From: Citrobacter sp. FP75
GTDB taxonomy: Bacteria > Pseudomonadota > Gammaproteobacteria > Enterobacterales > Enterobacteriaceae
DNA length: 64,000 nt
Reading direction: 5' to 3'
Assembly: GCF_018342065.1 (NCBI RefSeq)
Contig: NZ_JAFDOE010000001.1
Location: forward strand, 248,001-312,000
Below are positions 45,301 through 54,177 of this stretch, piece after piece. The position numbers were made by a program, and so were the translations under genes. The notes under the pieces were generated by a model. It was not told the origin of the DNA. It saw nothing but the letters and a program-made list of their open reading frames with translations, and did not search any database. Positions within the stretch are counted from its first letter, which is position 1, and each line of letters starts with the position of its first letter.

Positions 45301-46261
45301 ATCCACAATTGCGGGAGCCTTTTCTGCGCTACTGGACTGCGAGGTCAATGATGTGGAAGCTGACTTCTTTGCGCTGGGCGGTCATTCGTTGTTGGCGATG
45401 AAGCTGGCAGCACAGTTGAGCCGCGTATTTGAGCGTCAGGTGACGCCCGGACAGATTATGGTCGCCTCCACCGTTGGGCAACTGAGCGCTCTGCTCGACA
45501 GCAACGATGACGAACAGTCGCAGCGGCTGGGGTTTGAAGCGCTGCTGCCGCTGCGCACAAGCCACGGACCCACGCTGTTTTGCTTCCATCCGGCTTCTGG
45601 CTTTGCCTGGCAGTTTAGCGTGTTGTCGCGCTATTTGAGTCCTGAGTGGTCAATTATTGGCATCCAGTCGCCACGACCACATGGACCGATGCAGATGGCG
45701 TCAAATCTTGATGAGGTCTGCGAGCATCATCTTAAAACGCTGCTGGAGCAGCAGCCTCATGGCCCCTACTACTTACTGGGGTATTCGCTGGGCGGCACGC
45801 TGGCGCAGGGCATTGCAGCACGCTTGCAGGCGCGGGGAGAAAAGGTTGCGTTTCTGGGACTGTTGGACACCTGGCCGCCGGAAACACAAAACTGGCAGGA
45901 AAAAGAGGCCAATGGGCTGGATCCGGCGGTGCTGGCAGAAATCGATCGTGAGCGGGAGGCCTTTTTGGCTGCGCAACAGGGGAACGCGTCTGACGCGCTG
46001 TTTAGTGCAATAGAAGGCAATTACGCCGATGCGGTTCGTCTGTTGACCACCGCGCACAGCGTGCCTTTTGACGGTCATGCCACGCTGTTTGTGGCCGAAC
46101 GTACGCTGCCGCAGGGCGTCAGTCCGGAGCGCAGCTGGTCGCCGTGGATATCCAGTCTGGGTATCTATCGTCAGGACTGCGCGCACGTTGATATCATTTC
46201 TCCCACTGCGTTCGAGAGGATAGGGCCCGCAATAAATAGGCTTGTTAATCACCTCGCATAG
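42371..46261 (+). CDS. entF: EntF, enterobactin synthase NRPS module
   Basis: A 1296-residue nonribosomal peptide synthetase with domains C-A-PCP-TE. Condensation: HHLLVDG at about 137-143. Adenylation for serine: about 460-960 (IIFTSGSTGRPKGV, NLYGPTEAAVDV, YRTGDVARW, GRSDDQLKIRGQRIELGEI). Peptidyl carrier: phosphopantetheine Ser1006 in GGHSLLAMK. Thioesterase: GYSLGG with Ser1139. It activates Ser, condenses it with dihydroxybenzoate carried by EntB, and cyclises three units into enterobactin. AGGAGG precedes the ATG, which overlaps the ybdZ stop; the longer upstream frame from 42275 lies inside ybdZ and is rejected. Confidence 0.97.
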   Translation: MTQRLPLVAAQPGIWMAEKLSTLPSAWSVAHYVELTGELNAPLLAKAVVAGLDQADTLRMRFSEDNGEVWQWVDPAFTFVEPDIIDVREKASPHDAARALMQADLQQDIRADGAKPLVCHQLIQVEDNRWYWYQRYHHLLVDGFSFPAITRQIAAIYRAWQRGEPTPASPFTPFDEVVEEYQQYRHSEAYHRDGAFWAGQREQLPPPASLSSKPLPGRAASADIIRMQLTAPDGAFRQLAARMPDVQRADLALALVALWLGRLCSRMDYAAGFIFMRRMGSAALTATGPVLNVLPFGVHLDAAESLPELAKRLAGQLKKMRRHQRYDAEQIVRDGGRAGGEEALFGPVLNVKIFDYQLDIPGVQAQTHTLATGPVNDLELALFPDENGGLSIEILANKQRYDEATLAQHAQRLTALMRQFAENPALRCGDADMLLPVEQEQLAQINDTAVDIPFTTLSALVAEQAAKTPDAPALADACYQFSYREMREQVVALAKVLRERGVRPGDSVAVALPRSVFLTLALHGIVEAGAAWLPLDTGYPDDRLRMMLEDARPTLLITTDEQLSRFRDIPGLDSMCYDAPLPGGDTSPCVLSRPEHTAYIIFTSGSTGRPKGVMVGQIAIVNRLLWMQNHYPLTADDVVAQKTPCSFDVSVWEFFWPFIAGAKLVMAEPEAHRDPLAMQQFFALYGVTTTHFVPSMLAAFVASLTPETARESCATLKQVFCSGEALPAELCREWEQLTHAPLHNLYGPTEAAVDVSWYPACGEALAAVTGNSVPIGYPVWNTGLRILDAMMRPVPVGVAGDLYLTGIQLAQGYLGRPDLTASRFIADPFNAGERMYRTGDVARWLENGAVEYLGRSDDQLKIRGQRIELGEIDRVMQQLPDVEHAVAHACVFNQAAATGGDARQLVGYLVSQSGLPLDASALQAILREKLPAHMVPTVLLQLTELPLNANGKLDRKALPMPQLTPRVAGRAPRAGTESTIAGAFSALLDCEVNDVEADFFALGGHSLLAMKLAAQLSRVFERQVTPGQIMVASTVGQLSALLDSNDDEQSQRLGFEALLPLRTSHGPTLFCFHPASGFAWQFSVLSRYLSPEWSIIGIQSPRPHGPMQMASNLDEVCEHHLKTLLEQQPHGPYYLLGYSLGGTLAQGIAARLQARGEKVAFLGLLDTWPPETQNWQEKEANGLDPAVLAEIDREREAFLAAQQGNASDALFSAIEGNYADAVRLLTTAHSVPFDGHATLFVAERTLPQGVSPERSWSPWISSLGIYRQDCAHVDIISPTAFERIGPAINRLVNHLA

Positions 46262-46291
46262 CAAGATTCCGGGTTATCGCAGCCTCTGAAT

Positions 46292-46335
46292 AACTCCATA
46301 ATGATAAATAAATGTTATGGAGTTGTTTTATTTTT
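46292..46335 (+). terminator. Terminator after entF
   Basis: A perfect 10-bp stem (AACTCCATAA/TTATGGAGTT) with a 13-base loop, then a T-rich tract. It separates entF from fepE, which starts 150 bp farther. Confidence 0.8.
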
Positions 46336-46485
46336 GTGTTGTTCTGGCGTTAAGGGCTAATAAATTCCGAATATTATATTTGGTAGGTTTTTTGAGGCAA
46401 AGAATGTTTCGGATAATTCTTACTAGCTGGTAGACTTCTTCGACAAGAATATTTTTCCCCAGGCAAAGATTTCAGGTTACACAAC

Positions 46486-47619
46486 ATGTCATCACTCAAT
46501 ATCAAGCAAGACAAAGATTCGGAATTTACTGCTTATCCGCAGACGGTGGTAAACAGTAATGAAATTGATTTAATCAACCTGCTTGAGATTTTATGGCGAG
46601 CCAGGACAAAAATTGTTGCAACCGTTTTCACCTTTGCCTGTGTGGGTATTCTTATCTCCTTCCTGCTGCCGCAAAAATGGACCAGTCAGGCAATTGTGAC
46701 GCCAGCCGAAGCCGTGCAGTGGCAGGGTCTCGAGAATACGTTGACCAAATTACGCGTGCTGGACATGGACATTAACGTTAGCCGTGATGATGTGTTTAAC
46801 CTGTTTATCAAGAAGTTCCAGTCGCCATCGCTTTTGGAAGCCTATCTGCGTTCTTCACCTTATGTGATGGCACAATTGAAGGGTGCCGATATCGACGAAA
46901 TGGATCTGCATCGGGCGATTGTCAGACTCAGTGAAAAAATGACCGCGGTTGATAACAATGCGAGTAAGAAGAATGAAACGTCGCTCTACACCGCATGGAT
47001 GCTGAGTTTTACCGCACCAATGGCACAAGAAGCGCAGGACGTGCTGGCGGGCTATATCCAGTATATTTCTAATATTGTGGTGAAAGAAACGTTAGAAGAT
47101 ATTCGCAATAAGCTGACAACTAAAACCAGCTTCGAGAAAGAAAGACTGGATATGGATCGAGAAAGGCTTAAAAATCAACTGGCCGCAAATATTCAGCGCC
47201 TCAATTACTCGCTGGAAATTGCTAATGCCGCAGGAATTAAAAAACCGGTTTACAGCAACGGTCAGGCGGTAAAAGATGACCCTGATTTCTCTATTTCGCT
47301 AGGGGCAGATGGTATCGCGCGTAAATTAGAAATTGAAAAATCGGTAACAGATGTTGCAGAGATTAACGGTGAATTACGCAATCGCCAATATCACGTTGAA
47401 CAACTGTTGGCGATGAATGTGAAAGATGTAAAGTTTACACCGTTTAAATATCAGCTTGCCCCTTCGCTACCGGTAAAAAAAGACGGTCCAGCCAAATCTA
47501 TGATCGTTATTCTGGCGGCGTTACTCGGTGGTATGGTGGCGTGCGGTGGGGTTCTACTGAATTCTGCCCTGATGTCGCGTAAACAACATGCTGCCTTTAT
47601 GGGCGATCGGTTAGTGTAA
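46486..47619 (+). CDS. fepE: FepE, very-long O-antigen chain-length determinant (Wzz family)
   Basis: A 377-residue polysaccharide co-polymerase, the same length as E. coli FepE. N-terminal membrane helix at about 38-60, large coiled periplasmic part, C-terminal helix at about 342-362 (PAKSMIVILAALLGGMVACGGV with the Wzz proline-rich start). In Salmonella, WzzFepE sets very long (>100 units) O-antigen chains. Despite its name it has no proven role in iron uptake; it is a fixed guest of the ent locus. Confidence 0.94.
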   Translation: MSSLNIKQDKDSEFTAYPQTVVNSNEIDLINLLEILWRARTKIVATVFTFACVGILISFLLPQKWTSQAIVTPAEAVQWQGLENTLTKLRVLDMDINVSRDDVFNLFIKKFQSPSLLEAYLRSSPYVMAQLKGADIDEMDLHRAIVRLSEKMTAVDNNASKKNETSLYTAWMLSFTAPMAQEAQDVLAGYIQYISNIVVKETLEDIRNKLTTKTSFEKERLDMDRERLKNQLAANIQRLNYSLEIANAAGIKKPVYSNGQAVKDDPDFSISLGADGIARKLEIEKSVTDVAEINGELRNRQYHVEQLLAMNVKDVKFTPFKYQLAPSLPVKKDGPAKSMIVILAALLGGMVACGGVLLNSALMSRKQHAAFMGDRLV

Positions 47620-47630
47620 GTCATTGCGTA

Positions 47631-47650
47631 TGGCGGCGAGATGGCCGCCA
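47631..47650. terminator. Hairpin between convergent fepE and fepC
   Basis: A perfect 7-bp stem (TGGCGGC/GCCGCCA) with a 6-base loop in the 45-bp gap between the stop codons. It has no T run, so terminator function is inferred. Confidence 0.5.
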
Positions 47651-47664
47651 CACGATTCATCCTG

Positions 47665-48462
47665 TTATTTTTGGCGTCCAAGCGGCACCACCAGCGGCGT
47701 TCCGGCAACCGGATCGTCGATTATCATGCAGCGCAGGCCGTAGATCTTTTCGATAAGCTGCGGCGTGACAATCTCCTTCGGCGCACCCTCGGCAACAATC
47801 TTCCCTTCCCGAAGCGCTATCAAATGTGTGGCATAACGGCAGGCCTGGTTCAGATCGTGCAAAACGGCGGCCAGCGTATAGCCTTTCTCGCGGTTTAGCT
47901 CACTGAGCAGCTCCAGTAAATCAATCTGATGGCTGATATCAAGCCAGGTCGTCGGTTCGTCGAGCAGCATGATCGACGTTTCCTGCGCCAGCACCATCGC
48001 TATCCAGGCTCGCTGGCGCTGTCCGCCGGAAAGGGTATCCACGCTTTGCGCCGCCAGGTGGGTGATCCCGGTGGCTTTCATGGCGTTCACTACCGCGTCC
48101 TCATCTTCTTTACGCCAGCGGGTAAATAATGGCTGATGGGGGTAACGTCCGCGAGCAACCAGTTCCTGCACGGTAATATCGCCCGGCGTGGTGGCATTTT
48201 GCGCCAGCAGACCAATGCGGCGCGCCACCTCTTTACTGGCGTAATGTTGAATATGTTCCCCGTCCAGCCAGACTTTGCCGTGTGCGGGCGTCATCAGGCG
48301 ACTCAATGTGCGCAGCAGCGTCGATTTTCCACAGCCGTTAGGTCCAATAATGGCGGTGAAGTGACCGTCGGGAATGGCAACATTGAGATTTTCCGCCACG
48401 GTAAATTTGCCATAACCCAGCGTTAACTGGTCGCCACGCAAACGGGCTACTGATTCGGTCAT
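47665..48462 (-). CDS. fepC: FepC, ferric enterobactin ABC transporter ATPase
   Basis: A 265-residue ABC ATPase powering FepDG. Walker A GPNGCGKST, signature LSGGQRQRAW, Walker B IMLLDEPTT and the H-loop VLHDLNQA are all present. The ATG at 48462 overlaps the fepG stop by 4 bases (ATGA), matching the E. coli start MTESVARLRG; the frame running up to 48603 is inside fepG. It is the last gene of fepDGC. Confidence 0.96.
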   Translation of the reverse strand: MTESVARLRGDQLTLGYGKFTVAENLNVAIPDGHFTAIIGPNGCGKSTLLRTLSRLMTPAHGKVWLDGEHIQHYASKEVARRIGLLAQNATTPGDITVQELVARGRYPHQPLFTRWRKEDEDAVVNAMKATGITHLAAQSVDTLSGGQRQRAWIAMVLAQETSIMLLDEPTTWLDISHQIDLLELLSELNREKGYTLAAVLHDLNQACRYATHLIALREGKIVAEGAPKEIVTPQLIEKIYGLRCMIIDDPVAGTPLVVPLGRQK

Positions 48463-49451
48463 TTTTTGCGGGACTCCTGAATTAACAAGATGATAAGATA
48501 AATACCGCCGAGGCTTACGGTGACAACGCCAACCGGAAGCTGATAAGGCAAAAATAACTGCTGAGCGCATAAATCGGCCATCAGCAGTAACAGTGCGCCG
48601 CACAGCGCAGACTGGGTTAATCCCCAGCGCGCGGTGCCGCTAAGACGGCGGGCAATGTGCGGTGCGACAAGTGCAATAAATGAGATAGGACCCGCCAGCG
48701 CGGTGGCGGCGGCGGTCAGCACGACGGCGACCAGCATCATCATCAAACGCGAGCGTTCGACGCTGACGCCCAGGGCACAGGCGCTGTCATCGCCCATTTC
48801 CAGCAAGCGCAGGCGGCGCACCAGCAGCGTGGCGCATACCAGCATCACAATAATCAGCGGTGCAGACGGCCAGGTTTTCGCCCAGGTCAGGCCGTTGAGC
48901 GATCCGGCGTTCCACAGCCCGGCCGTCAGCGCGGTTTCTAAAGAGGCTTTAAGCAGCAGCCAGGTGTTAAACGCCACCAGCATGGCGCGAATACCGATGC
49001 CGATGATAATCAGCCGGAACGTTTCTATCCCGTTGCGCCAGGCCAGCGCCCATACCACCAGTGAAGTCAGAACACCGCCGAGCATGGCGGCCAGCGCAAT
49101 GGCGGTAAGGTGCTGACCAAACAGCACCATCGCCACCAGCACTCCGCTCCAGGCTCCGGTATTGAAGCCCATCACGTCCGGACTGCCCAGCGGGTTACGC
49201 ATCAGTGACTGGAATATTGCGCCGCTTACGCCCAGCGCCGCGCCAATCAGTAGCGCCATCAGTACGCGCGGTAAACGCCATTCGGTCACCACAAGAGTAA
49301 TGCTGCGCGGCGCGTCACCCAACAGGGCGGCAATGATCTGCTGTGTTTCCAGCGTCACGACGCCGCTACGCAGGCTCCATAATCCGATGGCGATGCAGAC
49401 CATAACCAATAGCAGGCAACTGATAATCAGTCGACGAGAAAGGTGCATCAT
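48459..49451 (-). CDS. fepG: FepG, ferric enterobactin permease subunit
   Basis: A 330-residue inner-membrane permease of the FecCD/BtuC family with about 9-10 helices, the same length as E. coli FepG (GAALGVSGAIFQSLMRNPLGSPDVMGFNTGA; GPISFIALVAPHIARRL). It forms the channel with FepD. Its start overlaps the fepD stop by 4 bases, showing translational coupling. Confidence 0.96.
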   Translation of the reverse strand: MMHLSRRLIISCLLLVMVCIAIGLWSLRSGVVTLETQQIIAALLGDAPRSITLVVTEWRLPRVLMALLIGAALGVSGAIFQSLMRNPLGSPDVMGFNTGAWSGVLVAMVLFGQHLTAIALAAMLGGVLTSLVVWALAWRNGIETFRLIIIGIGIRAMLVAFNTWLLLKASLETALTAGLWNAGSLNGLTWAKTWPSAPLIIVMLVCATLLVRRLRLLEMGDDSACALGVSVERSRLMMMLVAVVLTAAATALAGPISFIALVAPHIARRLSGTARWGLTQSALCGALLLLMADLCAQQLFLPYQLPVGVVTVSLGGIYLIILLIQESRKK

Positions 49452-50455
49452 GCGCCACCTCCGCGCGGCTTACGGCGTACCAGAAAAATAAGCACTGGCG
49501 CGCCGATAAACGCGCTGACCACCGACACGCGCAGTTCACCGGGAACAATCAGGCGACCGATGATATCGGCAATTAACAGCAGGGACGGAGTTGCCAGTAA
49601 GGTAACGGGCAGCGACCAGCGGTGATCGGCGCCCACCAGCCAGCGCGCCATATGCGGCATCATCAGGCCGATAAAGGCGATTGGCCCGACAATCGCAGTA
49701 GCGCTTCCGCACAGGACGGTGATTGCCAACAGACCGATAAACTGCGTGCGGGCCACTTTGCTGCCCAGCGCGGTGGCGGTATCTGTGCCCAGACTCAGGC
49801 TGTTCAGGCCACGGCTGAGAAACAGGGCAACGGCACCGGCAATAACGACCGGGATTAGGACCACCTTCAGGGTATGCAGACTGCGAATATCCAGCGAACC
49901 GGCCTGCCAGAAACGCAGCTGATCGTAGACGTCCGGGTTGAGCAGGGCGATGCCGCTGGATAAGCCCTCCAGGACCGCACCCAGCGCCACACCTGCCAGC
50001 GTCAGGCGTACCGGACTGAGCTGCCCGCCGCCCTGACTGCCGGTAAAGGCCACAATCAGCGACGCGGCCAGCGCCCCGGAAAAGGCCATCAGCAGTTGCT
50101 CTTGCGGGGAGGAAAAGCCGAACAGCGAGGCGCCCAGCACAATGGCGAAGCTGGCCCCGGAATTGACGCCAAGAATACCGGGGTCTGCCAGCGGATTACG
50201 GGTGAGCGTTTGCATTAGTGCGCCAGCCAGCCCCAGCGCGCCGCCTGCGAGCAGTCCTGCCAGCGTACGCGGGAGTCGCGCGTCCAGCACGATGGTGCAA
50301 TCGGCGCTTTGACAACTGCCGATGAGCGCATCCAGCACCACGGAGGCAGGGAGCGACTTCGCGCCAATAACCAGACTTAATACCGTGGTGACAACAAGTA
50401 ATAACAACAGTCCGAACACGGCGAAGGCGCGCGTCGCACAAACAGAGCATGACAT
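49448..50455 (-). CDS. fepD: FepD, ferric enterobactin permease subunit
   Basis: A 335-residue FecCD-family permease, partner of FepG. Family motifs GGALGLAGALMQTLTRNPLADPGILGVNSGA and GPIAFIGLMMPHMARWLVG are visible, with about 9-10 membrane helices. It is first in fepDGC and divergent from entS, with a Fur site in the 110-bp gap. Confidence 0.96.
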   Translation of the reverse strand: MSCSVCATRAFAVFGLLLLLVVTTVLSLVIGAKSLPASVVLDALIGSCQSADCTIVLDARLPRTLAGLLAGGALGLAGALMQTLTRNPLADPGILGVNSGASFAIVLGASLFGFSSPQEQLLMAFSGALAASLIVAFTGSQGGGQLSPVRLTLAGVALGAVLEGLSSGIALLNPDVYDQLRFWQAGSLDIRSLHTLKVVLIPVVIAGAVALFLSRGLNSLSLGTDTATALGSKVARTQFIGLLAITVLCGSATAIVGPIAFIGLMMPHMARWLVGADHRWSLPVTLLATPSLLLIADIIGRLIVPGELRVSVVSAFIGAPVLIFLVRRKPRGGGA

Positions 50456-50468
50456 ATCAACTATCCTT

Positions 50469-50494
50469 GATAATGATAGTAATTATCGTTATCG
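50469..50494. promoter_or_regulatory. Fur box in the fepD-entS divergent region
   Basis: GATAATGATAGTAATTATCG plus a further TTATCG make overlapping Fur hexamers, close to the consensus GATAATGATAATCATTATC. They should repress both fepDGC and entS when iron is plentiful. Confidence 0.88.
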
Positions 50495-50565
50495 ATCTTA
50501 TTTGGGTATGTTAGCATGTGCAACCATTGAATGGATATTGAAAAAGTACCTGGTAAGGCTCTGTA

Positions 50566-51804
50566 ATGAATCGACAATCCTGGCTGCTCAATCTCAGCCT
50601 GTTAAAGACCCACCCTGCATTTCGCGCCGTTTTCCTTGCCCGTTTTATTTCCATCGTCTCTCTGGGGTTACTCGGCGTGGCGGTGCCGGTACAGATCCAG
50701 ATGATGACCCAGTCGACCTGGCAGGTTGGTTTGTCGGTGACGCTTACCGGCAGCGCGATGTTTATTGGCCTGATGATCGGCGGTGTGCTGGCCGATCGCT
50801 ATGAGCGCAAAAAAGTGATCCTGTTAGCGCGTGGAACCTGTGGCATCGGCTTTATTGGCCTGTGTCTGAACGCGCTGCTTCCGGAACCTTCGTTGTTGGC
50901 GATTTATATCCTGGGCTTATGGGACGGTTTTTTTGCCTCGCTGGGTGTGACGGCACTGTTGGCGGCCACGCCGGCGCTGGTCGGGCGTGAAAACCTGATG
51001 CAGGCGGGGGCCATCACCATGCTGACGGTGCGCCTGGGTTCGGTAATATCACCGATGATTGGCGGGGTGCTGCTCGCCACCGGCGGCGTGGCGTGGAACT
51101 ACGGTCTGGCAGCCGCTGGCACCTTTATTACCTTGCTGCCGTTGCTGAGCCTTCCGGCGTTGCCACCACCACCGCAGCCGCGTGAACACCCGTTGAAATC
51201 CCTGCTGGCGGCGTTTCGTTTTCTGCTTGCCAGCCCGCTGATTGGCGGCATTGCGCTGCTTGGTGGCTTGCTGACTATGGCCAGCGCCGTGCGCGTACTT
51301 TACCCGGCGCTGGCGATAAACTGGCAGATGTCGAGCGCCCAGATTGGTCTGTTGTATGCGGCGATCCCGCTGGGGGCTGCCGTCGGCGCATTAACCAGCG
51401 GACAACTCGCTCACAGCGTGCGTCCCGGTTTGATTATGCTGGCCTCAACCGTGGCGTCTTTCCTCGCGATTGGCCTGTTTGGGCTGATGCCGGTCTGGGA
51501 ACTGGGCGTGGTCTGCCTCGCGCTGTTCGGCTGGCTGAGCGCGGTGAGTTCTTTATTGCAGTACACCCTGTTACAGACGCAGACGCCGGAAGCGATGCTC
51601 GGGCGTATTAACGGTTTGTGGACCGCGCAGAACGTCACCGGTGATGCCATCGGTGCAGCGCTGTTAGGCGGTCTGGGCGCGATGATGACGCCGGTCGCTT
51701 CGGCAAGCGTGAGTGGATTTGGCCTGGCGATTGCAGGCCTGCTGCTGTTGCTGCTGTTGAATGAGTTACGTCGTTTCCGTCAGACGCCGCCAGAACTGGC
51801 GTGA
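50566..51804 (+). CDS. entS: EntS, enterobactin exporter (MFS)
   Basis: A 412-residue major facilitator with about 12 helices that exports enterobactin to the periplasm, from where TolC-dependent pumps release it. Recognised by the E. coli-like N-terminus [29 protein letters not shown] and the loop motif [18 protein letters not shown]. It is divergent from fepD under a shared Fur site and convergent with fepB. Confidence 0.95.
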   Translation: MNRQSWLLNLSLLKTHPAFRAVFLARFISIVSLGLLGVAVPVQIQMMTQSTWQVGLSVTLTGSAMFIGLMIGGVLADRYERKKVILLARGTCGIGFIGLCLNALLPEPSLLAIYILGLWDGFFASLGVTALLAATPALVGRENLMQAGAITMLTVRLGSVISPMIGGVLLATGGVAWNYGLAAAGTFITLLPLLSLPALPPPPQPREHPLKSLLAAFRFLLASPLIGGIALLGGLLTMASAVRVLYPALAINWQMSSAQIGLLYAAIPLGAAVGALTSGQLAHSVRPGLIMLASTVASFLAIGLFGLMPVWELGVVCLALFGWLSAVSSLLQYTLLQTQTPEAMLGRINGLWTAQNVTGDAIGAALLGGLGAMMTPVASASVSGFGLAIAGLLLLLLLNELRRFRQTPPELA

Positions 51805-51812
51805 GGTATCAG

Positions 51813-51840
51813 GCCGGATGGGGCGTAAACCGCATCCGGC
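51813..51840. repeat. REP-type palindrome between entS and fepB
   Basis: GCCGGATG and CATCCGGC form an 8-bp stem around a 12-base loop (GGGCGTAAACCG), the classic enterobacterial REP pattern, between convergent stop codons. Confidence 0.8.
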
Positions 51841-51848
51841 ACGAGCCA

Positions 51849-52805
51849 TTAAAACAGTGAGGAGAAGCGTTGCAGCAGCAGCGTGGCGCTGTAGTAATCC
51901 AGACGGAAGGTTTCTGTGCCCAGCGCGTAGACGCGTTTATTCTGCACGGCAGGCAGGTGCGCCAGCAGCGGATTCGCGTAAATAGCATCGGCATCTTTGT
52001 TGTCGCCCGCGAACAGGAACAGCGCTTCGCCGTTCAGCCCGGTCGCCAGATTCTCACCGCCAAGTTGAACGATATCGTGGCGCTTGCCCTGACTCTGGCT
52101 GGTGTGCAGTCCGGCTGGTAGCGGCGCTAGCGTGAAACCTAACTGCTCCATTAGCTTGCCCTGCGCAGATTCCGGCGTCCACAGGTTGGCACTGTGCGCG
52201 GCGGCGGTGTACACCAGCGCGTTGACCGGCTGTGGCGGCAGGGTAATGCGCTGTTTAACCGCCTGCAGTTGCTTATCAAACTCGGCAATACGTGCTGCAG
52301 CCTGTTGTTCCTGACCGGTGATTGCACCCAATTGCGTTAGCAGCGACTGCCAGCTTTTGTCGTCGTAATTAATGATAAGCGTGGGCGCAATGGCGGACAG
52401 CTGATCGTACAGCGCGAGAGCAGAATCACCGCCGGTGGCGCTGACCAGAATCAGATCCGGCATTTGTGCGGCAACGGCTTCGGCGCTCGGTTCGCCAATA
52501 TACAAACGGCTTAGCTTACGGGCTTTTGCCACATCACTCCACTGACGTAAAAAGCCCTGAGCATCGCCGATTCGGTTGTTCGGCGTCGTGGCCCCGCTGG
52601 CGATAACGGGGGCATCAATCGCCAGCAACGAACCGGTCAGCGTCACGCTGGTGGAGACAATGCGCTGCGGCTTATGTTCCAGCTTGTGGGTTCCACGGCT
52701 GTCGGTGACCTGACGCGGCCAGTCAGCGGCATGGCTTAAAGAAATTCCTGAAATAGACAGCCCAACCAGTAAGAGCGCGGTTCGGTAAAACGCGGGGAGT
52801 CGCAC
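51849..52805 (-). CDS. fepB: FepB, periplasmic ferric enterobactin-binding protein
   Basis: A 318-residue class III substrate-binding protein, exactly the E. coli length when started at the GTG at 52805, which has AGGAA about 8 bases upstream. An alternative ATG at 52829 would add 8 residues. The signal peptide runs to about residue 26 (SLSHA). The mature part has the [23 protein letters not shown] and [21 protein letters not shown] segments. It delivers Fe-enterobactin from FepA to FepDGC. Confidence 0.95.
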   Translation of the reverse strand: MRLPAFYRTALLLVGLSISGISLSHAADWPRQVTDSRGTHKLEHKPQRIVSTSVTLTGSLLAIDAPVIASGATTPNNRIGDAQGFLRQWSDVAKARKLSRLYIGEPSAEAVAAQMPDLILVSATGGDSALALYDQLSAIAPTLIINYDDKSWQSLLTQLGAITGQEQQAAARIAEFDKQLQAVKQRITLPPQPVNALVYTAAAHSANLWTPESAQGKLMEQLGFTLAPLPAGLHTSQSQGKRHDIVQLGGENLATGLNGEALFLFAGDNKDADAIYANPLLAHLPAVQNKRVYALGTETFRLDYYSATLLLQRFSSLF

Positions 52806-52947
52806 GAATAAGCTTCCTGTTATCAGCATGGTTAATGCTTCTCATTTTCATTGTTAGCGGGCAGGGATGCAAGCCTAAGTCGCACATTGTGTTACCGCAG
52901 GAGTTGACATACCGGCACTTTGCTTTTAGGTTAGCGACCGAAAATAT

Positions 52948-52966
52948 AAATGATAATCATTATTAA
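52948..52966. promoter_or_regulatory. Fur box in the fepB-entC divergent region
   Basis: AAATGATAATCATTATTAA is a near-perfect Fur core, 27 bp before entC. A second AT-rich stretch with ATTCTCATTTTCATT-like hexamers lies at 52834-52852, near the fepB start. Confidence 0.9.
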
Positions 52967-52992
52967 AACCTTTATCATTTTTGGAGGATGAT

Positions 52993-54168
52993 ATGGATAC
53001 GTCACTGGCCGAGGAAATACCGCAGACTATGGCAACACTTGCTCCCGACAGTTTTTTCTTTATGTCGCCGTACCGTAGCTTTACGACGTCAGGATGCTTC
53101 TCCCGCTATGCGGAACCGGCAATTAATGGGGATTCACCGGATAGCCCGTTCCAGCAGAAAATGCACGCCCTGTTTGCCAATGCCAAATCGCAGGGTATCA
53201 ATAATCCCATCATGGTTGGGGCCATCCCCTTTGATACCCGCCAGCCGTCGTCGCTGTTTATTCCTCAGTCCTGGCAGAGCTTCTCCCGCACGGCGAAGCA
53301 ACAATCATCGCGCTATTTTACCGCCCATCAGTCGCTGAATGTCGTGGAACGTAAATCGATCCCCGAGCAGGACTTTTTTGAACAAATGGTCGCGCAGGCT
53401 GCGGCACGGACGGCAACCCCGGAAGTTGACAAAGTGGTGCTGTCACGCCTGATCGATGTCACCGCCGACGCCAACATTGACAGCGGGGCGCTGCTGGAGC
53501 GTTTGGTGGCCCAAAACCCGGCGAGTTACAACTTCCATGTACCCATCGAAGACGGTGGCGTTTTGATTGGCGCCAGTCCGGAACTGCTGTTACGTAAAGA
53601 CGGTGACCACTTCAGCTCACTACCGCTGGCGGGCTCTGCGCGTCGCCAGCCGGATGATGTGCTGGACAGAGAGGCGGGTATTCGCCTGCTGGCCTCCGAG
53701 AAAGATCGCCATGAACACGAGCTGGTGACGCAGGCCATGAAAACCGTACTGCGCGATCGCAGTCGTGAACTGCAACTGCCGTCTTCTCCGCAACTGGTCA
53801 CTACACCCACGCTCTGGCATCTCGGTACACCGTTTGAAGGTAAAGCCAACGCGCAGGAAAACGCCCTGACGCTGGCGTGCCTGCTGCATCCAACGCCTGC
53901 GCTGAGCGGTTTTCCGCATCAGGTTGCGCGCAAGCTGATTGCCGAGCTGGAGCCGTTTGATCGCGACCTGTTCGGCGGCATCGTCGGCTGGTGCGATGCG
54001 CAAGGCAACGGCGAGTGGGTGGTGACGATCCGCTGTGCAAAGCTGCTGCGTAACCAGGTGCGTTTCTTCGCCGGTGCCGGCATTGTGCCTGCCTCATCCC
54101 CGGTTGCGGAGTGGCGTGAAACGGGCACCAAGCTTTCCACGATGTTGAATGTTTTTGGACTGCATTAA
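52993..54168 (+). CDS. entC: EntC, isochorismate synthase
   Basis: A 391-residue chorismate-utilising enzyme, the same length as E. coli EntC. It turns chorismate into isochorismate, the first step to dihydroxybenzoate. Conserved segments: [18 protein letters not shown]...[40 protein letters not shown] and [12 protein letters not shown]. The ATG at 52993 has GGAGG about 8 bases upstream; an ATG at 52981 is too close to that site. It heads entCEBAH under the Fur box. Confidence 0.97.
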   Translation: MDTSLAEEIPQTMATLAPDSFFFMSPYRSFTTSGCFSRYAEPAINGDSPDSPFQQKMHALFANAKSQGINNPIMVGAIPFDTRQPSSLFIPQSWQSFSRTAKQQSSRYFTAHQSLNVVERKSIPEQDFFEQMVAQAAARTATPEVDKVVLSRLIDVTADANIDSGALLERLVAQNPASYNFHVPIEDGGVLIGASPELLLRKDGDHFSSLPLAGSARRQPDDVLDREAGIRLLASEKDRHEHELVTQAMKTVLRDRSRELQLPSSPQLVTTPTLWHLGTPFEGKANAQENALTLACLLHPTPALSGFPHQVARKLIAELEPFDRDLFGGIVGWCDAQGNGEWVVTIRCAKLLRNQVRFFAGAGIVPASSPVAEWRETGTKLSTMLNVFGLH

Positions 54169-54177
54169 GGAGTGATG